NCBI RefSeq assembly: GCF_014198245.1
Contig: NZ_JACIHE010000014.1
Span: 62,001-126,000 of the forward strand
Direction of reading: 5' to 3'
Origin: Bradyrhizobium sp. cir1
GTDB taxonomy: Bacteria; Pseudomonadota; Alphaproteobacteria; Rhizobiales; Xanthobacteraceae
Length of the DNA: 64,000 nucleotides
The notes under the pieces were generated by a model, which ran no database searches, was not told where the DNA came from, and worked only from the letters and a program-made list of their open reading frames with translations. The translations under genes were made by a program, and so were the position numbers. Shown piece after piece: positions 32,939 to 41,777 of the stretch (the stretch's first letter is position 1; every line of letters starts with the position of its first letter).

Positions 32939-34375
32939 ATGCTGAACCGCCATTTCTCGATTTACCTCGTGGCCTACATCCTGCCGGCGGCGGTGGGCTT
33001 CTTCGCGGTCACCGCCTACACGCGGCTCCTGAGCCCGGCGGAATACGGTGTCTATGTCGTCGGCATCAGCCTTGCCGGCATTCTCGGCGCGATCTTCTTT
33101 GCCTGGATCAAGCTGTCGGTGTCGCGTTATCAGGCGATGTCGGCGGAGGTGGATTTTCGCGGCACGGCGATGGTCGCCTTCGGGCTCACGGTCGCTGTGC
33201 TCTGTGCCACCACCCCGCTCGTGTTCCTGTTCCGCAGCGATGTGAGTGTCGAGCTGTTGCTCGCCAGCATGTTCGTCGCGATCATGGCCAATGCGGTCGA
33301 TGTCGGCCAGGAGTTCGAGCGCGCCAAGCTGCGGCCCTATCGTTTCGCCGCGATCTCGATCGTGCGCAGCGTGGCGAGCGTCGGCTTCGGGCTCGCCGGA
33401 ATCTGGCTGGGCTGGGGCGGCCTCGGCCTGCTGGCGGCGTTTGGCCTTGGCTCGCTCACCGGCATCATTCTCAATCTCGTCGGCGACCGCACCAGGATCG
33501 CGCGCTTCCAGCGCAGCCAGTTCATGCAGCTCGCGCGCTACGGCCTGCCGCTGACGCTGGCCGGACTTTCGGTCGCGCTGTATTCGAGCTGCGACCGTCT
33601 CATCGTCGCTTATCTCCTCGGCAAGGACGCCGCCGGCATCTTCGGCGTTGCCGCCGACCTGCCGCGCCAGTTCATGGTGATGATCGCGTCCAGCGTCGCC
33701 GCTGCGACCGTGCCCCTGGTGTTCCGGTCGCTGTCGGAGAAGAACAATGAGGTCACGCGCGAGCGGCTGACCGAGAGCCTCGAGCTGCTGCTCGTCGTCG
33801 TCGCACCCGTCGCGATCTGGCTGGCGCTCGCAACCGACCAGGTTGCGGGCACGCTCGTGGGCGTCGATTTCCGTGCCGGCGTGTCGGCACTGCTGCCGAC
33901 CCTGGTGCTCGCCCGTTTCTTCGGCATCGCCAACCAGTTCTACGTCCAGATCAGCTTTCAGCTCGCCGAGCGTCCCTTCATGCTGGCGGCGCAGTCCTTC
34001 CTCACGCTGGCGGTGAGCATCGTCCTGATGTTCGCGCTGGTGGCAGGCTACGGGATCAATGGCGCCGCGCTGGCGACGCTCGCGACCGAGGTGATCGGCT
34101 TCGTCGTTGCGGTCGTCCTGATGCACCGTGCCCATCCGGTGCCGTTCGACGCGAGCCGCCTCGCCGGCGTGGCCGCCTCCGCAGCAGTGATGGCGGCAGC
34201 GATCCTGGTCGCGCGAACGCAGATCGACGGCACCGGTTTCGTCGCGCTCACCATCGTGAGCCTTGCCGGCGGTCTCGCTTATGCCGCGGCGGCCTGGCTG
34301 CTCAATGTCGCCAATGTGCGCACGCTGTCGCTCCGTGTGCTGCGGACCTTTAACCGGAAGGCGCTGGGCGTGTAG
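32939..34375 (+). CDS. oligosaccharide flippase family protein (Wzx-like)
   Basis: A 478-residue integral membrane protein with about 12-14 hydrophobic helices, beginning MLNRHFSIYLVAYILPAAVG. The layout of a short N-terminal amphipathic start and YTRLLSPAEYGVYV is typical of polysaccharide exporters of the MATE-like Wzx group. It would flip lipid-linked sugar units across the inner membrane. It is divergent from the glycosyltransferase and xylanase pair, with a 248-base A/T-richer gap that probably holds both promoters. Confidence 0.83.
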   Translation: MLNRHFSIYLVAYILPAAVGFFAVTAYTRLLSPAEYGVYVVGISLAGILGAIFFAWIKLSVSRYQAMSAEVDFRGTAMVAFGLTVAVLCATTPLVFLFRSDVSVELLLASMFVAIMANAVDVGQEFERAKLRPYRFAAISIVRSVASVGFGLAGIWLGWGGLGLLAAFGLGSLTGIILNLVGDRTRIARFQRSQFMQLARYGLPLTLAGLSVALYSSCDRLIVAYLLGKDAAGIFGVAADLPRQFMVMIASSVAAATVPLVFRSLSEKNNEVTRERLTESLELLLVVVAPVAIWLALATDQVAGTLVGVDFRAGVSALLPTLVLARFFGIANQFYVQISFQLAERPFMLAAQSFLTLAVSIVLMFALVAGYGINGAALATLATEVIGFVVAVVLMHRAHPVPFDASRLAGVAASAAVMAAAILVARTQIDGTGFVALTIVSLAGGLAYAAAAWLLNVANVRTLSLRVLRTFNRKALGV

Positions 34376-34662
34376 CGCGCCTCTGTCCGGCGTGGTCTCG
34401 CCGCCCTGACGTCGGCCGGGCCGGCTGCAACCGCCGCCAGTCCCCGGACATTCTGCCGCAGCGGTGGACCGCCAGCTCCGGACCAGCCTGGGCCGCAAGC
34501 GCCCTTCCGCCGGTGCAGGCCGTCGTATATGAGAGATTTGCCGCCGGAGCGTGCCGAATATCGCCACAGACGGAACGTATGGCGGCTGTGATTTCTTAAT
34601 TCAGAGATCGCAAACTGAGATTTGACCGGCACGCGCGGACTGGCATTTCGACCGAGGATGGC

Positions 34663-36222
34663 ATGAAAAACCTGATGACAACGGCGCAATCCACCGTGGC
34701 GATGCGGCGTTGGGTGCCTCCCGGAATTGTGACCCTGGCCGCGATGGTCGCATTCGCGACGCTGGGCCCGGCATCCGCAGCCAAGCAGGCCCGTCAGCCA
34801 GCCGAGGCGGTGGCGCAGCGCGAGGCGGGCGAGCCGATCATGGCGGTCGTGTCGATCAAGAGCCAGCAGGTCACCTTCTATGATGCCGACGGCTGGATCC
34901 TGCGCGCGCCGGTCTCGACCGGCACCACGGGACGCGAGACGCCGGCCGGCGTCTTCGCCATCGTCGAGAAGGACAAGGACCACCACTCGACCATGTATGA
35001 CGATGCCTGGATGCCGAACATGCAGCGCATCACCTGGAACGGTATCGCGCTGCATGGTGGGCCGCTTCCGGGCTACGCCGCCTCGCATGGCTGCGTGCGC
35101 ATGCCGTTCGGCTTTGCCGAGGGTCTGTTCGACAAGACCAACATCGGCATGCGGGTGATCATCTCGCCGAATGACGCCGCTCCGGTCGATTTCACCCATC
35201 CCTCGCTGTTCGTGCCGAAGCGGGAGGCGATCGCGGCGGCGCCGGGCCGCATCGACAAGCTCTCCGCCGAGGCCGAGGAGGCCATACGGGCCGCCGATGA
35301 GACCAAGAAGGCTGCGGCCGCGGCCGCGAAGGAGGCGGCCTCGCTCCCGGCATCGCTGCGCAAGCTGGAGCAGCAGAAGGCCCGGGCCGACGCCGAGCTC
35401 GCCTTCGCCGACAAGACGCTTGCGAATGCAAAGACCGATCAGACCCGCGCCAAGGCCGAGGAGCTGAAGCAGAAGGCGGCCGCCAGGGCCGCCGACGCGA
35501 CGACGCAGCTCGATGCCGCCAAGGCCGCGGCGCAGCCGAAGCGTGACGCCGTCGCCGCGACGAAGGAGGCCGCGAAGACGGCGGCGGCCAGGAAGGCCGA
35601 TGCGGTGAAGGCAGCGACCGATGCAAAACTCGCGCTCGAGCCGGTGTCGGTCTACATCAGCCGCGCGACGCAAAAGCTCTATGTGCGGCGGAACACGCAC
35701 AAGCCGGCGCCGGATGGCGGCGGCGAGGTGTTCGACACCAGCATCGAGGTCCCCGTCACGATCCGCAATCCCGACCAGCCGCTCGGCACGCATATCTTCA
35801 CGGCGATGGCGAAGACCGACACGGGCCTGCGTTGGAGCGTGGTCACGATCGAAAACGGCGACGACGCCAAGGACGCGCTCGACCGCATCACCATCCCGCA
35901 GGACGTCTGGGATCGCATCGGTCCGACCGCGCTGCCGCGCTCCTCGATCATCATCTCGGACGAGCCGCTGAGCAGCGAGACCAACTACCGCACCGAGTTC
36001 GTCGCGGTGCTGAGCAACCATCCCCAGGGCGGCTTCATCACGCGCAAGCCGACCGCGCCGATGGACATTGCCAGCGACGACGGCTGGGACAATGGCGGCA
36101 ACGGCTTCGGCTTCTTCTTCCAGCAGCGCGATCCGTACGCGCAACCGGTCAATCCGCGCCGGCAGCGCGGCCAGTACCCGTACTATCAATCGACGCAGCC
36201 GATGCAGCGGAGCTGGTGGTAA
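34663..36222 (+). CDS. L,D-transpeptidase (YkuD) with long Ala/Lys-rich helical region
   Basis: A 519-residue exported protein. A signal or anchor segment lies at about 18-40 (ending PASAA). The YkuD catalytic domain spans about 58-170, with TPAGVF, HGGPLPG and the nucleophile motif SHGCVRMP (H142, C144, R146). Residues about 200-325 are a highly charged Ala/Lys/Glu helix with coiled-coil character. A C-terminal domain of about 170 residues ends in a Gln/Pro/Arg-rich tail. It would make L,D cross-links in peptidoglycan or attach proteins to it. The length is well above the usual 150-350, because of the helical spacer and tail. Confidence 0.87.
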   Translation: MKNLMTTAQSTVAMRRWVPPGIVTLAAMVAFATLGPASAAKQARQPAEAVAQREAGEPIMAVVSIKSQQVTFYDADGWILRAPVSTGTTGRETPAGVFAIVEKDKDHHSTMYDDAWMPNMQRITWNGIALHGGPLPGYAASHGCVRMPFGFAEGLFDKTNIGMRVIISPNDAAPVDFTHPSLFVPKREAIAAAPGRIDKLSAEAEEAIRAADETKKAAAAAAKEAASLPASLRKLEQQKARADAELAFADKTLANAKTDQTRAKAEELKQKAAARAADATTQLDAAKAAAQPKRDAVAATKEAAKTAAARKADAVKAATDAKLALEPVSVYISRATQKLYVRRNTHKPAPDGGGEVFDTSIEVPVTIRNPDQPLGTHIFTAMAKTDTGLRWSVVTIENGDDAKDALDRITIPQDVWDRIGPTALPRSSIIISDEPLSSETNYRTEFVAVLSNHPQGGFITRKPTAPMDIASDDGWDNGGNGFGFFFQQRDPYAQPVNPRRQRGQYPYYQSTQPMQRSWW

Positions 36223-36252
36223 GGCACGCTGCGCGCGCCGGGCTGAGGCCGA

Positions 36253-37065
36253 TTACCGGCGCGCTTCGATCACGATCGCCTGGATCTTGCCCTCGACCGC
36301 TCCGGCTCCATGCCGCGTCCGGATCGCGTCGGCAACGATATCGGTTGCAGCCTGCAGCTTGCTGGCATCCCTTGCCTCGATCTCGCTGCGCAGCGGCGTG
36401 CCCTGGCAGAGCGCGATCGCGACGTATTCGGCCGACGGCGCGCGGCTGATCTCGGATCGCGATTCGATTGTGATGTCGTGGAAGCCCGCACGTTCGAGGT
36501 CGGTTCTGATCACGGCCTTGTCGTGATAGCCGTGCGGCGTCCGGACCATGAATCGGGGCGGATCGTCGGGAAACAGCTTTTCGAGCGCGACTGTCGCTTC
36601 ATGCGTGAGCACGTTGTCCTCGATGCGATCCCAGACGTTGAACACGAACGTGCCGCCCGGCTTCAGGACGCGCTTCACCTCTCCATAAGCTTTGACGCGA
36701 TCCGGAAAGAACATCGCGCCGAACTGGCAGCAGGCGACGTCGAACTCGCCATCGCCGAAGGGCAGGGCGGTGGCATCCGCCTGACGCCAGGTGATGCGAT
36801 CATCGCTCGCCTGGCGCTGCGCGGCGACCGCGAGCATCGGCTCGTTCAGGTCGGTCGCGACATAACGGATTCCGCGCGGCAGCGCCGCCGCCACTGCGCG
36901 CGTCACTGCGCCGGTGCCCGCGGCGATCTCGAGCAGCACGGAAGGAGCGCGCGCGGCGACGCGCCGTGCGATGTCCTGCGCATAGACGGAGAAGATCAGC
37001 GGGACGAGATATTCGTCGTAGATTTTCGGAATCGAGCCGGCGAAAACCTTGTCAGTGTCGGACAT
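36253..37065 (-). CDS. class I SAM-dependent methyltransferase
   Basis: A 270-residue methyltransferase of the UbiE/type 11 group. Motif I is LLEIAAGTGAVTRAVA, then YVATDLNEPMLAVA, then a post-I block ADATALPFGDGEFDVACCQFG, and FNVWDRI later. The substrate is unknown; the sequence resembles small-molecule methyltransferases widely found in rhizobia. It is convergent with the L,D-transpeptidase gene, with 30 bases between the stops. Confidence 0.82.
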   Translation of the reverse strand: MSDTDKVFAGSIPKIYDEYLVPLIFSVYAQDIARRVAARAPSVLLEIAAGTGAVTRAVAAALPRGIRYVATDLNEPMLAVAAQRQASDDRITWRQADATALPFGDGEFDVACCQFGAMFFPDRVKAYGEVKRVLKPGGTFVFNVWDRIEDNVLTHEATVALEKLFPDDPPRFMVRTPHGYHDKAVIRTDLERAGFHDITIESRSEISRAPSAEYVAIALCQGTPLRSEIEARDASKLQAATDIVADAIRTRHGAGAVEGKIQAIVIEARR

Positions 37066-37110
37066 GCTTGCCTCGCTGAAGGTTCGGACACGAGAGTCAA
37101 TCTATCACGG

Positions 37111-37209
37111 ATCGCCTCTCAACGCGCCAGCTTCCTTGCCGAGATCATCGACGGCAAGCAGAAGATCGTCGAGACCCTGCCGAAGCTGAAAGGCGGCAAG
37201 GCCGAGTGA
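37111..37209 (+). pseudogene. possible C-terminal remnant of a displaced gene
   Basis: A short frame ending KQKIVETLPKLKGGKAE and a stop reads like the charged end of a normal protein, but there is no start or ribosome site in the 45 bases that separate it from the divergent methyltransferase start. It could be a leftover after a rearrangement or chance coding. I do not recognise the parent family. Confidence 0.2.
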
Positions 37210-37275
37210 AGGCGAGGGGCTACGATGATGTGCTATTACATCCGCACACATGCCTCGCTCGGACAGTCCCAACAC

Positions 37276-37860
37276 ATGAAAATCACGCTGCTGAAACCCG
37301 AAGACTACACCCGTTCGCCCTGGAAGAATGGCGGCGGCATTCTCACCGACATTACGGGCGCCCATCGTGCAGACAGCCCGGTGAAGGACTGGGACAGCCT
37401 GCTCTGGCGCTTCGCGTCCACGCCGATCGTGACGCCTGGTCCGTTCTCCTACATGCCCGGCATCGACCGCCTGCAGATGGTCGTCAAGGGCCGCGGGCTG
37501 GTGCTGAAATCGCCGATGCAGGAATTCGACGAGCGTGAACCTTTTACGACGGTGCGCTTCACCGGCGAACTCGAGATCGTGACCGCGCTCGAGCAAGGTC
37601 CCGTCGAGGTCGTGAACCTGATGGCGCGGCGGGGAGCTGCAGAGATCGAGCTTGCAGCGCTGAGGGAACCGGGCGAGCGGCCATTGTCCGCCGGCACGCA
37701 TCTCGTCTACGCGGTTTCCGGCGATTGCAGCCTTCGTCTCAATAGCGAGGATATCCTCGTTCCCGACGGCAGCACGCTGAAGGTCGAGCTGACCGAGGCG
37801 TCCGGTCTGGCGCTCGTTTCAGGCTTGGCCGTGTTGGCGTCGATCCAGCCCGTCGGCTAA
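37276..37860 (+). CDS. HutD family protein
   Basis: A 194-residue double-cupin-like protein. The opening ITLLKPEDYTRSPWKNGGGI is the HutD signature (a P-W-K-N-G-G core). HutD proteins are linked to control of histidine use in pseudomonads, and no hut genes are present here. The Met before KITLL fits homologues; however, GAGGGG precedes the in-frame ATGATG at 37225, so a form 17 residues longer is possible. The stop codon lies inside the first bases of a 105-base repeat. Confidence 0.8.
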   Translation: MKITLLKPEDYTRSPWKNGGGILTDITGAHRADSPVKDWDSLLWRFASTPIVTPGPFSYMPGIDRLQMVVKGRGLVLKSPMQEFDEREPFTTVRFTGELEIVTALEQGPVEVVNLMARRGAAEIELAALREPGERPLSAGTHLVYAVSGDCSLRLNSEDILVPDGSTLKVELTEASGLALVSGLAVLASIQPVG

Positions 37861-37961
37861 AGCATGATCCGGAAAAGTGCGAAGCGGTTTTCCGGAAAGA
37901 TCATGCGTAAACAACAACCTAAAGCGCGATGACGCTTAATCCTAATCTCATTGCGCTTTAG
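37857..37961 (+). repeat. 105-base interspersed repeat, copy A (two tandem hairpins)
   Basis: The first half is a hairpin with arms GCATGATC and GATCATGC plus inner CGGAAAA and TTTTCCG; the second half has arms CTAAAGCGC and GCGCTTTAG. A second copy of equal length at 61042-61146 differs at only about four positions. This copy begins with the HutD stop codon. Such elements are scattered through rhizobial genomes as I recall, and can act as transcript ends. Confidence 0.88.
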
Positions 37962-38071
37962 GCTGCAACCGCCCTCGGGATGCGCGCAATCCGTGCAACT
38001 GGCTAGGTTGGCGCGGCCCGGCCCGTGCACTATATCTCCTGCCGATGCAGACCGCCGCGAAGGGGCCGGAT

Positions 38072-39262
38072 ATGAACGCGCCACACCAAAATCCCCCCAC
38101 GCTGTCCGACGGCGTCGTCCACTGGCTCACCAACGGCACGCGCGACGAGCGCTTCATCGACAATATCTTCGCGGAGATGTGCATCCGTCTCCAGCAGGCG
38201 GGCATTCCGCTCAAGCGGTCGACGATGCACATCCGGATCCAGCATCCGCAATGGCTCGGCGCCGGTTTCATGTGGTCGGACGGCATGCGCGAGGCGAAGA
38301 TAACGCGGGTCGACTTCGACGTGCTCGAGCGATCCGAGTTCATCGGCAGTCCTATCAACGAAATGATGGACGGCGCGACTGAGCTCCGCGAAAAGCTCGA
38401 AGGCGATCCGTCGCTCGGCCGCAAGCATGCGCTCTATGACGAGATGCGCGCGAAGGGCCTGACCGACTACGTTGCCTGGCCGCTCCATCACACGCTCGGC
38501 AAGCGCCATTTCGTCACTTTCGCGACTGATCGTCCCGGCGGTTTCGACGATGCCCATATCGCGGCCCTGAAGAACGTGCTGCCGGTGCTGGCGCTGGTCA
38601 GCGAGATCCGCATCAAGAATCGCCTGGCGCGAACGCTGCTGGAGACCTATGTCGGCGCCCATGCCGGCGAGCTGATCCTGGCCGGCGCCACCAGGCGCGG
38701 CACCGGCACCACGGTGCGCGCCGCGATCATGATCTGCGACTTGCGCGATTTCACAAAAATCTCCGACAACTGGCCGCGCGACGACGTCATCGATCTCCTC
38801 AACGACTATTTCGACGCGATGTCGGAGCCGATCGCGCGGCACGGCGGCGAGATCCTGAAATTCATCGGCGACGGCCTGCTCGCCATCTTTCCGCTGAGCC
38901 AGCCGGATGCCTGCGCCAACCTGCTGCATGCCGTGAGCGAAGCGAGGGGAGCCATGGCCGCGCTGAACGAGCGCAACAAGAGCAGCGCCCGCGCGCCCCT
39001 GAACTACGGCATCGGCGTCCATGTCGGCGACGTCATGTACGGCAATATCGGATCTTCGAGCCGGCTCGATTTCACCGTGATCGGCCCCGCCGTCAACATG
39101 GCCTCTCGCCTCGAGGCGCTCACCAAGCAGCTCGGGCGCAACGTGCTGCTGTCGCGCGACTTTGCCGAGCAGGTCCAGCCGAAGTTCGAGCTGGAGCGGG
39201 TCGGCAAATACGAGGTGCGCGGTTTCAGCGACCCGATCGAGCTGTTTGCGTTCGCGGGCTGA
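38072..39262 (+). CDS. class III adenylate/guanylate cyclase
   Basis: A 396-residue cytoplasmic protein. An N-terminal sensor-like region of about 190 residues is followed by a complete cyclase domain: metal ligands in MICDLRDFT and FIGDGLLAIF, the substrate-selecting Lys in EILKFIGDG, the partner Asp in DFTVIG, and the transition-state Asn and Arg in VNMASRLEAL. These are the adenylate cyclase determinants, so cAMP synthesis is predicted. The start at MNAPHQ has GAAGGGG before it; ATG 38045 is an alternative. It follows the 105-base repeat. Confidence 0.87.
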   Translation: MNAPHQNPPTLSDGVVHWLTNGTRDERFIDNIFAEMCIRLQQAGIPLKRSTMHIRIQHPQWLGAGFMWSDGMREAKITRVDFDVLERSEFIGSPINEMMDGATELREKLEGDPSLGRKHALYDEMRAKGLTDYVAWPLHHTLGKRHFVTFATDRPGGFDDAHIAALKNVLPVLALVSEIRIKNRLARTLLETYVGAHAGELILAGATRRGTGTTVRAAIMICDLRDFTKISDNWPRDDVIDLLNDYFDAMSEPIARHGGEILKFIGDGLLAIFPLSQPDACANLLHAVSEARGAMAALNERNKSSARAPLNYGIGVHVGDVMYGNIGSSSRLDFTVIGPAVNMASRLEALTKQLGRNVLLSRDFAEQVQPKFELERVGKYEVRGFSDPIELFAFAG

Positions 39263-39605
39263 CACGCGCGAGACCGCGCGGTCGTCGTCACTCGTCTCCA
39301 TGTCACCTTCCCGGCGGGGCCGGCTTGAACGCCCCGCGATCACGCCTCCTCGCGGCGTTTCCCGGATCGTGCCGGTTGCGCAAACGCACGTTTGCCTGCC
39401 ACCGCTTCATGCGCGGGGTCGCGCGTCGTGCGGATGGGCAATTGAGGACGTCTTGTTGAAAGAGATCGCTGCGCGGGACTCGTAAGCTGATGTCGTTGGC
39501 GGCTCAGACGACGAGTGCCGCCGCTTCATCGGGAACCGAGACAGGTCCCGGTGCAACAGAAGAGGTGATTGGCGACATCCGGCGTGACAACAAGAGGAGG
39601 CTTCG
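39263..39605. other. intergenic region, nothing recognised
   Basis: 343 bases between the cyclase and the small cysteine-rich gene. I see no credible ORF, RNA or clear terminator; the promoter for the next three small genes presumably lies near its right end. Confidence 0.4.
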
Positions 39606-39824
39606 ATGCCAACCTGCTCCGAAAATCTTCATGGTCGAACCGGGCGATGCGCGGTCTGCGACGGCAGATTCGGTCTCGTTCGGTACTACGCCTGGCGGAG
39701 GCCTCTTTGCTCCAAGAAGTGCGTCGAACGTTTCGCCACGCGCCGCCGGGATGACCGCGACTGGATGGGCCGTTTTCCGATCGCGTTCGATGCGCTTGCA
39801 GAGAACCGCGTGAGGATCCCATGA
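39606..39824 (+). CDS. small four-cysteine zinc-ribbon-like protein
   Basis: A 72-residue protein. CAVC at about 15-18 and CSKKC at about 35-39 form a C-x2-C...C-x3-C arrangement suited to one zinc ion, followed by a basic segment (ATRRRDDRDW). AGAGGAGG lies five bases before the ATG. Its stop overlaps the next small gene by four bases (ATGA). No named family is recognised; a nucleic-acid or protein-binding zinc finger is a fair guess. Confidence 0.6.
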   Translation: MPTCSENLHGRTGRCAVCDGRFGLVRYYAWRRPLCSKKCVERFATRRRDDRDWMGRFPIAFDALAENRVRIP

Positions 39825-40045
39825 CGCTCCAGATGTCACGACGAGGCAAGGCTTATATGGAAACGGCGCAGAGCCTGCTCCGCGCGGCCCGAAGCATGAC
39901 CGACGATGCGGTTGCGGCGCGGCTGAAGATTCTCGCCGGCGACTATCAGCGGCGCGCCGAAAAGGCCTCAAGCGCCGATGCAGAAAGGTCGGTGGCGCGC
40001 TCGGCCGCCAAAGCCGGGTACGACTGGTCGAAGGAGCTTGCGTGA
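39821..40045 (+). CDS. small helical protein, 74 residues, unknown function
   Basis: A short Ala/Arg-rich protein (SRRGKAYMETAQSLLRAARS early, AKAGYDWSKEL at the end), predicted mostly helical, with no signal peptide. Its ATG overlaps the stop of the zinc-ribbon gene, and the following gene starts one base after its stop, so three tiny genes form one unit. I do not recognise it. Confidence 0.55.
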   Translation: MTLQMSRRGKAYMETAQSLLRAARSMTDDAVAARLKILAGDYQRRAEKASSADAERSVARSAAKAGYDWSKELA

Positions 40046-40046
40046 G

Positions 40047-40256
40047 ATGATCCGGATCATTGCCGTGCTCTGTCGCCTTTCCTCTCCCACGGACTGTCAT
40101 GAACAGATCGTCACGACCTCGGACTTCGCCGACGTGACGATGCAGTCCTGCCTGATGGGCGCGCCGCAGCTCGCCGAATGGATGGCGCAGCATCCGGCCG
40201 AGCGTCTGGCTGCATGGCGCTGCACGATCGGCAAGCAGAACGGCAGGGGCGCCTAG
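40047..40256 (+). CDS. small protein, 69 residues, unknown function
   Basis: MIRIIAVLCRLSSPTDCHEQ opens a protein with four cysteines and a Met/Gln-rich middle (PQLAEWMAQHPAERLAAW). AAGGAG lies ten bases before the ATG, and the gene begins one base after the preceding stop. The first helix is hydrophobic but not a clear signal peptide. No family is recognised; support comes from the tight operon and ribosome site. Confidence 0.55.
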   Translation: MIRIIAVLCRLSSPTDCHEQIVTTSDFADVTMQSCLMGAPQLAEWMAQHPAERLAAWRCTIGKQNGRGA

Positions 40257-40365
40257 GATGCGGAGAACGGAGGAGCGAGCCCGGAAGCACCGTTGCCAAC
40301 GCGAGCATGTGCCACTACGCTTGACCGCAAGTCGCCCAGACGGTCCTGCGATCAGCCGCTCGTTC

Positions 40366-41163
40366 ATGCCCAAATTCCTTCGCATCGGTGTCCATCAGTC
40401 GAACGTCTCAGGGTACACGTCGAAGGCGTGGTGCATCAGGCGTGCCGGCTCGACGATCTTCCTGAAGTGGGGCGCCGTGGAGGTGCATGGCACGGGTGCC
40501 GTGCGAACGGTCTACTGGACGCGCGTGCCGCAGGAGAAGACGATCCGCTGCCGCACGGCGCAGCGCGCCCAGGACTATGCCCGGGCCGCGATCGCGCGGC
40601 GACGCAACCACCGCTATGAACCGCTGACCGGGGCCATCGCGAACCGGCGCCCATCGGCCGCAGGCAGCGCCGAGCTCAAGCAGGCGCTCGCCACCATCCT
40701 GATCGTCGACATTGTCGGCTCGACCGCAAAGGCTGCCAAGCTCGGCGATGCGCGCTGGACCAAGGTGATGGGCCACTATTACGCCGCCGTGCGCAGGGAG
40801 CTGAAGAGCTCGCGCGGCAAGGAAGTCGTGACCACCGGCGACGGTGTGCTGGCGACCTTCAAGGCGCCCGCCGCCGGCATCACTTGCGCGACCGCGATCC
40901 AGAAGGCCGTGCGCACGCTGGGCCTCGAGATCAGGGTGGGCCTGCACGCCGGCGAATACACGATCAGCGGCGGCGAAATGGTCGGCCTCGCCTTCCACAT
41001 CGGCACCCGCATTGCCGCCAAGGCGCGCGCCGGCGAGGTCCTGGTCTCGAGCGCGGTGAAGGAGCTCTTGAAGGCGCAGTCCGCGATCAGCCTGCAAGAT
41101 CACGGCGTGCACCGGCTCAAGGGCGTGCCGGAGCGGTGGAGGCTGTACCGGGTGGAAGGGTGA
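40366..41163 (+). CDS. WGR-like domain plus class III cyclase-homology domain
   Basis: A 265-residue protein. The first 80 residues (LRIGVHQSNVSGYTSKAW, FLKWGAVEVHG) resemble a WGR-type domain. The C-terminal part is a cyclase-homology domain with both metal aspartates (IVDIVGST and TTGDGVLATF), but the catalytic Asn region reads AFHIGTRIAAKA, with His where VN is usual. Activity may be altered or lost. The frame opens at 40258, one base after the preceding stop, which would add 36 residues; the later Met is chosen because the domain begins there. Confidence 0.7.
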   Translation: MPKFLRIGVHQSNVSGYTSKAWCIRRAGSTIFLKWGAVEVHGTGAVRTVYWTRVPQEKTIRCRTAQRAQDYARAAIARRRNHRYEPLTGAIANRRPSAAGSAELKQALATILIVDIVGSTAKAAKLGDARWTKVMGHYYAAVRRELKSSRGKEVVTTGDGVLATFKAPAAGITCATAIQKAVRTLGLEIRVGLHAGEYTISGGEMVGLAFHIGTRIAAKARAGEVLVSSAVKELLKAQSAISLQDHGVHRLKGVPERWRLYRVEG

Positions 41164-41777
41164 GGGGATGGCGCTGCAGGCTGTAGAGCATCATCGAGCA
41201 CTATCTGCACGAGTGTGCAGCGATGCTGTCCTTGTCCCTGTCATCGTGCGGCGAGGTGCCCCACCTCGAAGTTAGTACCACCTTTTCGCCCATTTACCGG
41301 GAGCTCTCTTGCGATCTTACTAGGAACTTCGACGCCTGGGTTTGCCTCGCGTCAGCGATTGCAGATTTTACATTTGATCACGCGGGCAGAACCGCTTCGT
41401 ATGCGTTGGCGTTGCAATTTCAGCTACGGCATCTCGTTTGCTTCTCCACTTGCCTTCGAAGCGGTTTGCAGCAGATCGAGGGAGCATAGCATGCAAAAGT
41501 GTTTGATCATTTTCTTGCCGGTGCTCGTTTTCCGCACTGACGCTTCAAGCAGGGTAGCAAGGGCGAGCGCGAAGTAGGCGCAAGCTTCGCTACGCCCCAT
41601 TTCCTTTGGCAGATCGTTCTCAACGAGCCGACGGCTCCTCGTGGCAAACGCGGTGGATCGCCGAAGAGCCGGCGCATGGAATTTCCGTCACCCAGGAATT
41701 TCGGGGCCGGTCGCCCGCCAGGATGCGGTCGGTCTTATGGCTCTCGGCATCCAATGCTGAACCGATAGGAGAATACA
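41164..41777. other. 614-base intergenic region upstream of the exported repeat protein
   Basis: Base composition is less G/C-rich here than in its neighbours and several short frames occur (for example 41215-41577), none with a convincing ribosome site or domain. The right end carries the leader of the large secreted protein gene, with TAGGAG before its ATG. The length suggests extended regulation or acquired DNA. Confidence 0.4.

Noticed and set aside
34279..36189. 636-codon minus-strand frame over the L,D-transpeptidase
   Set aside because: It is antisense to a gene with a catalytic SHGCVRMP motif and is low-complexity Arg/Leu-rich.
41215..41577. Possible small genes in the gap before the exported protein
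   Set aside because: No ribosome site, many Arg/Ser/Cys, and no coherent domain; reported as intergenic.
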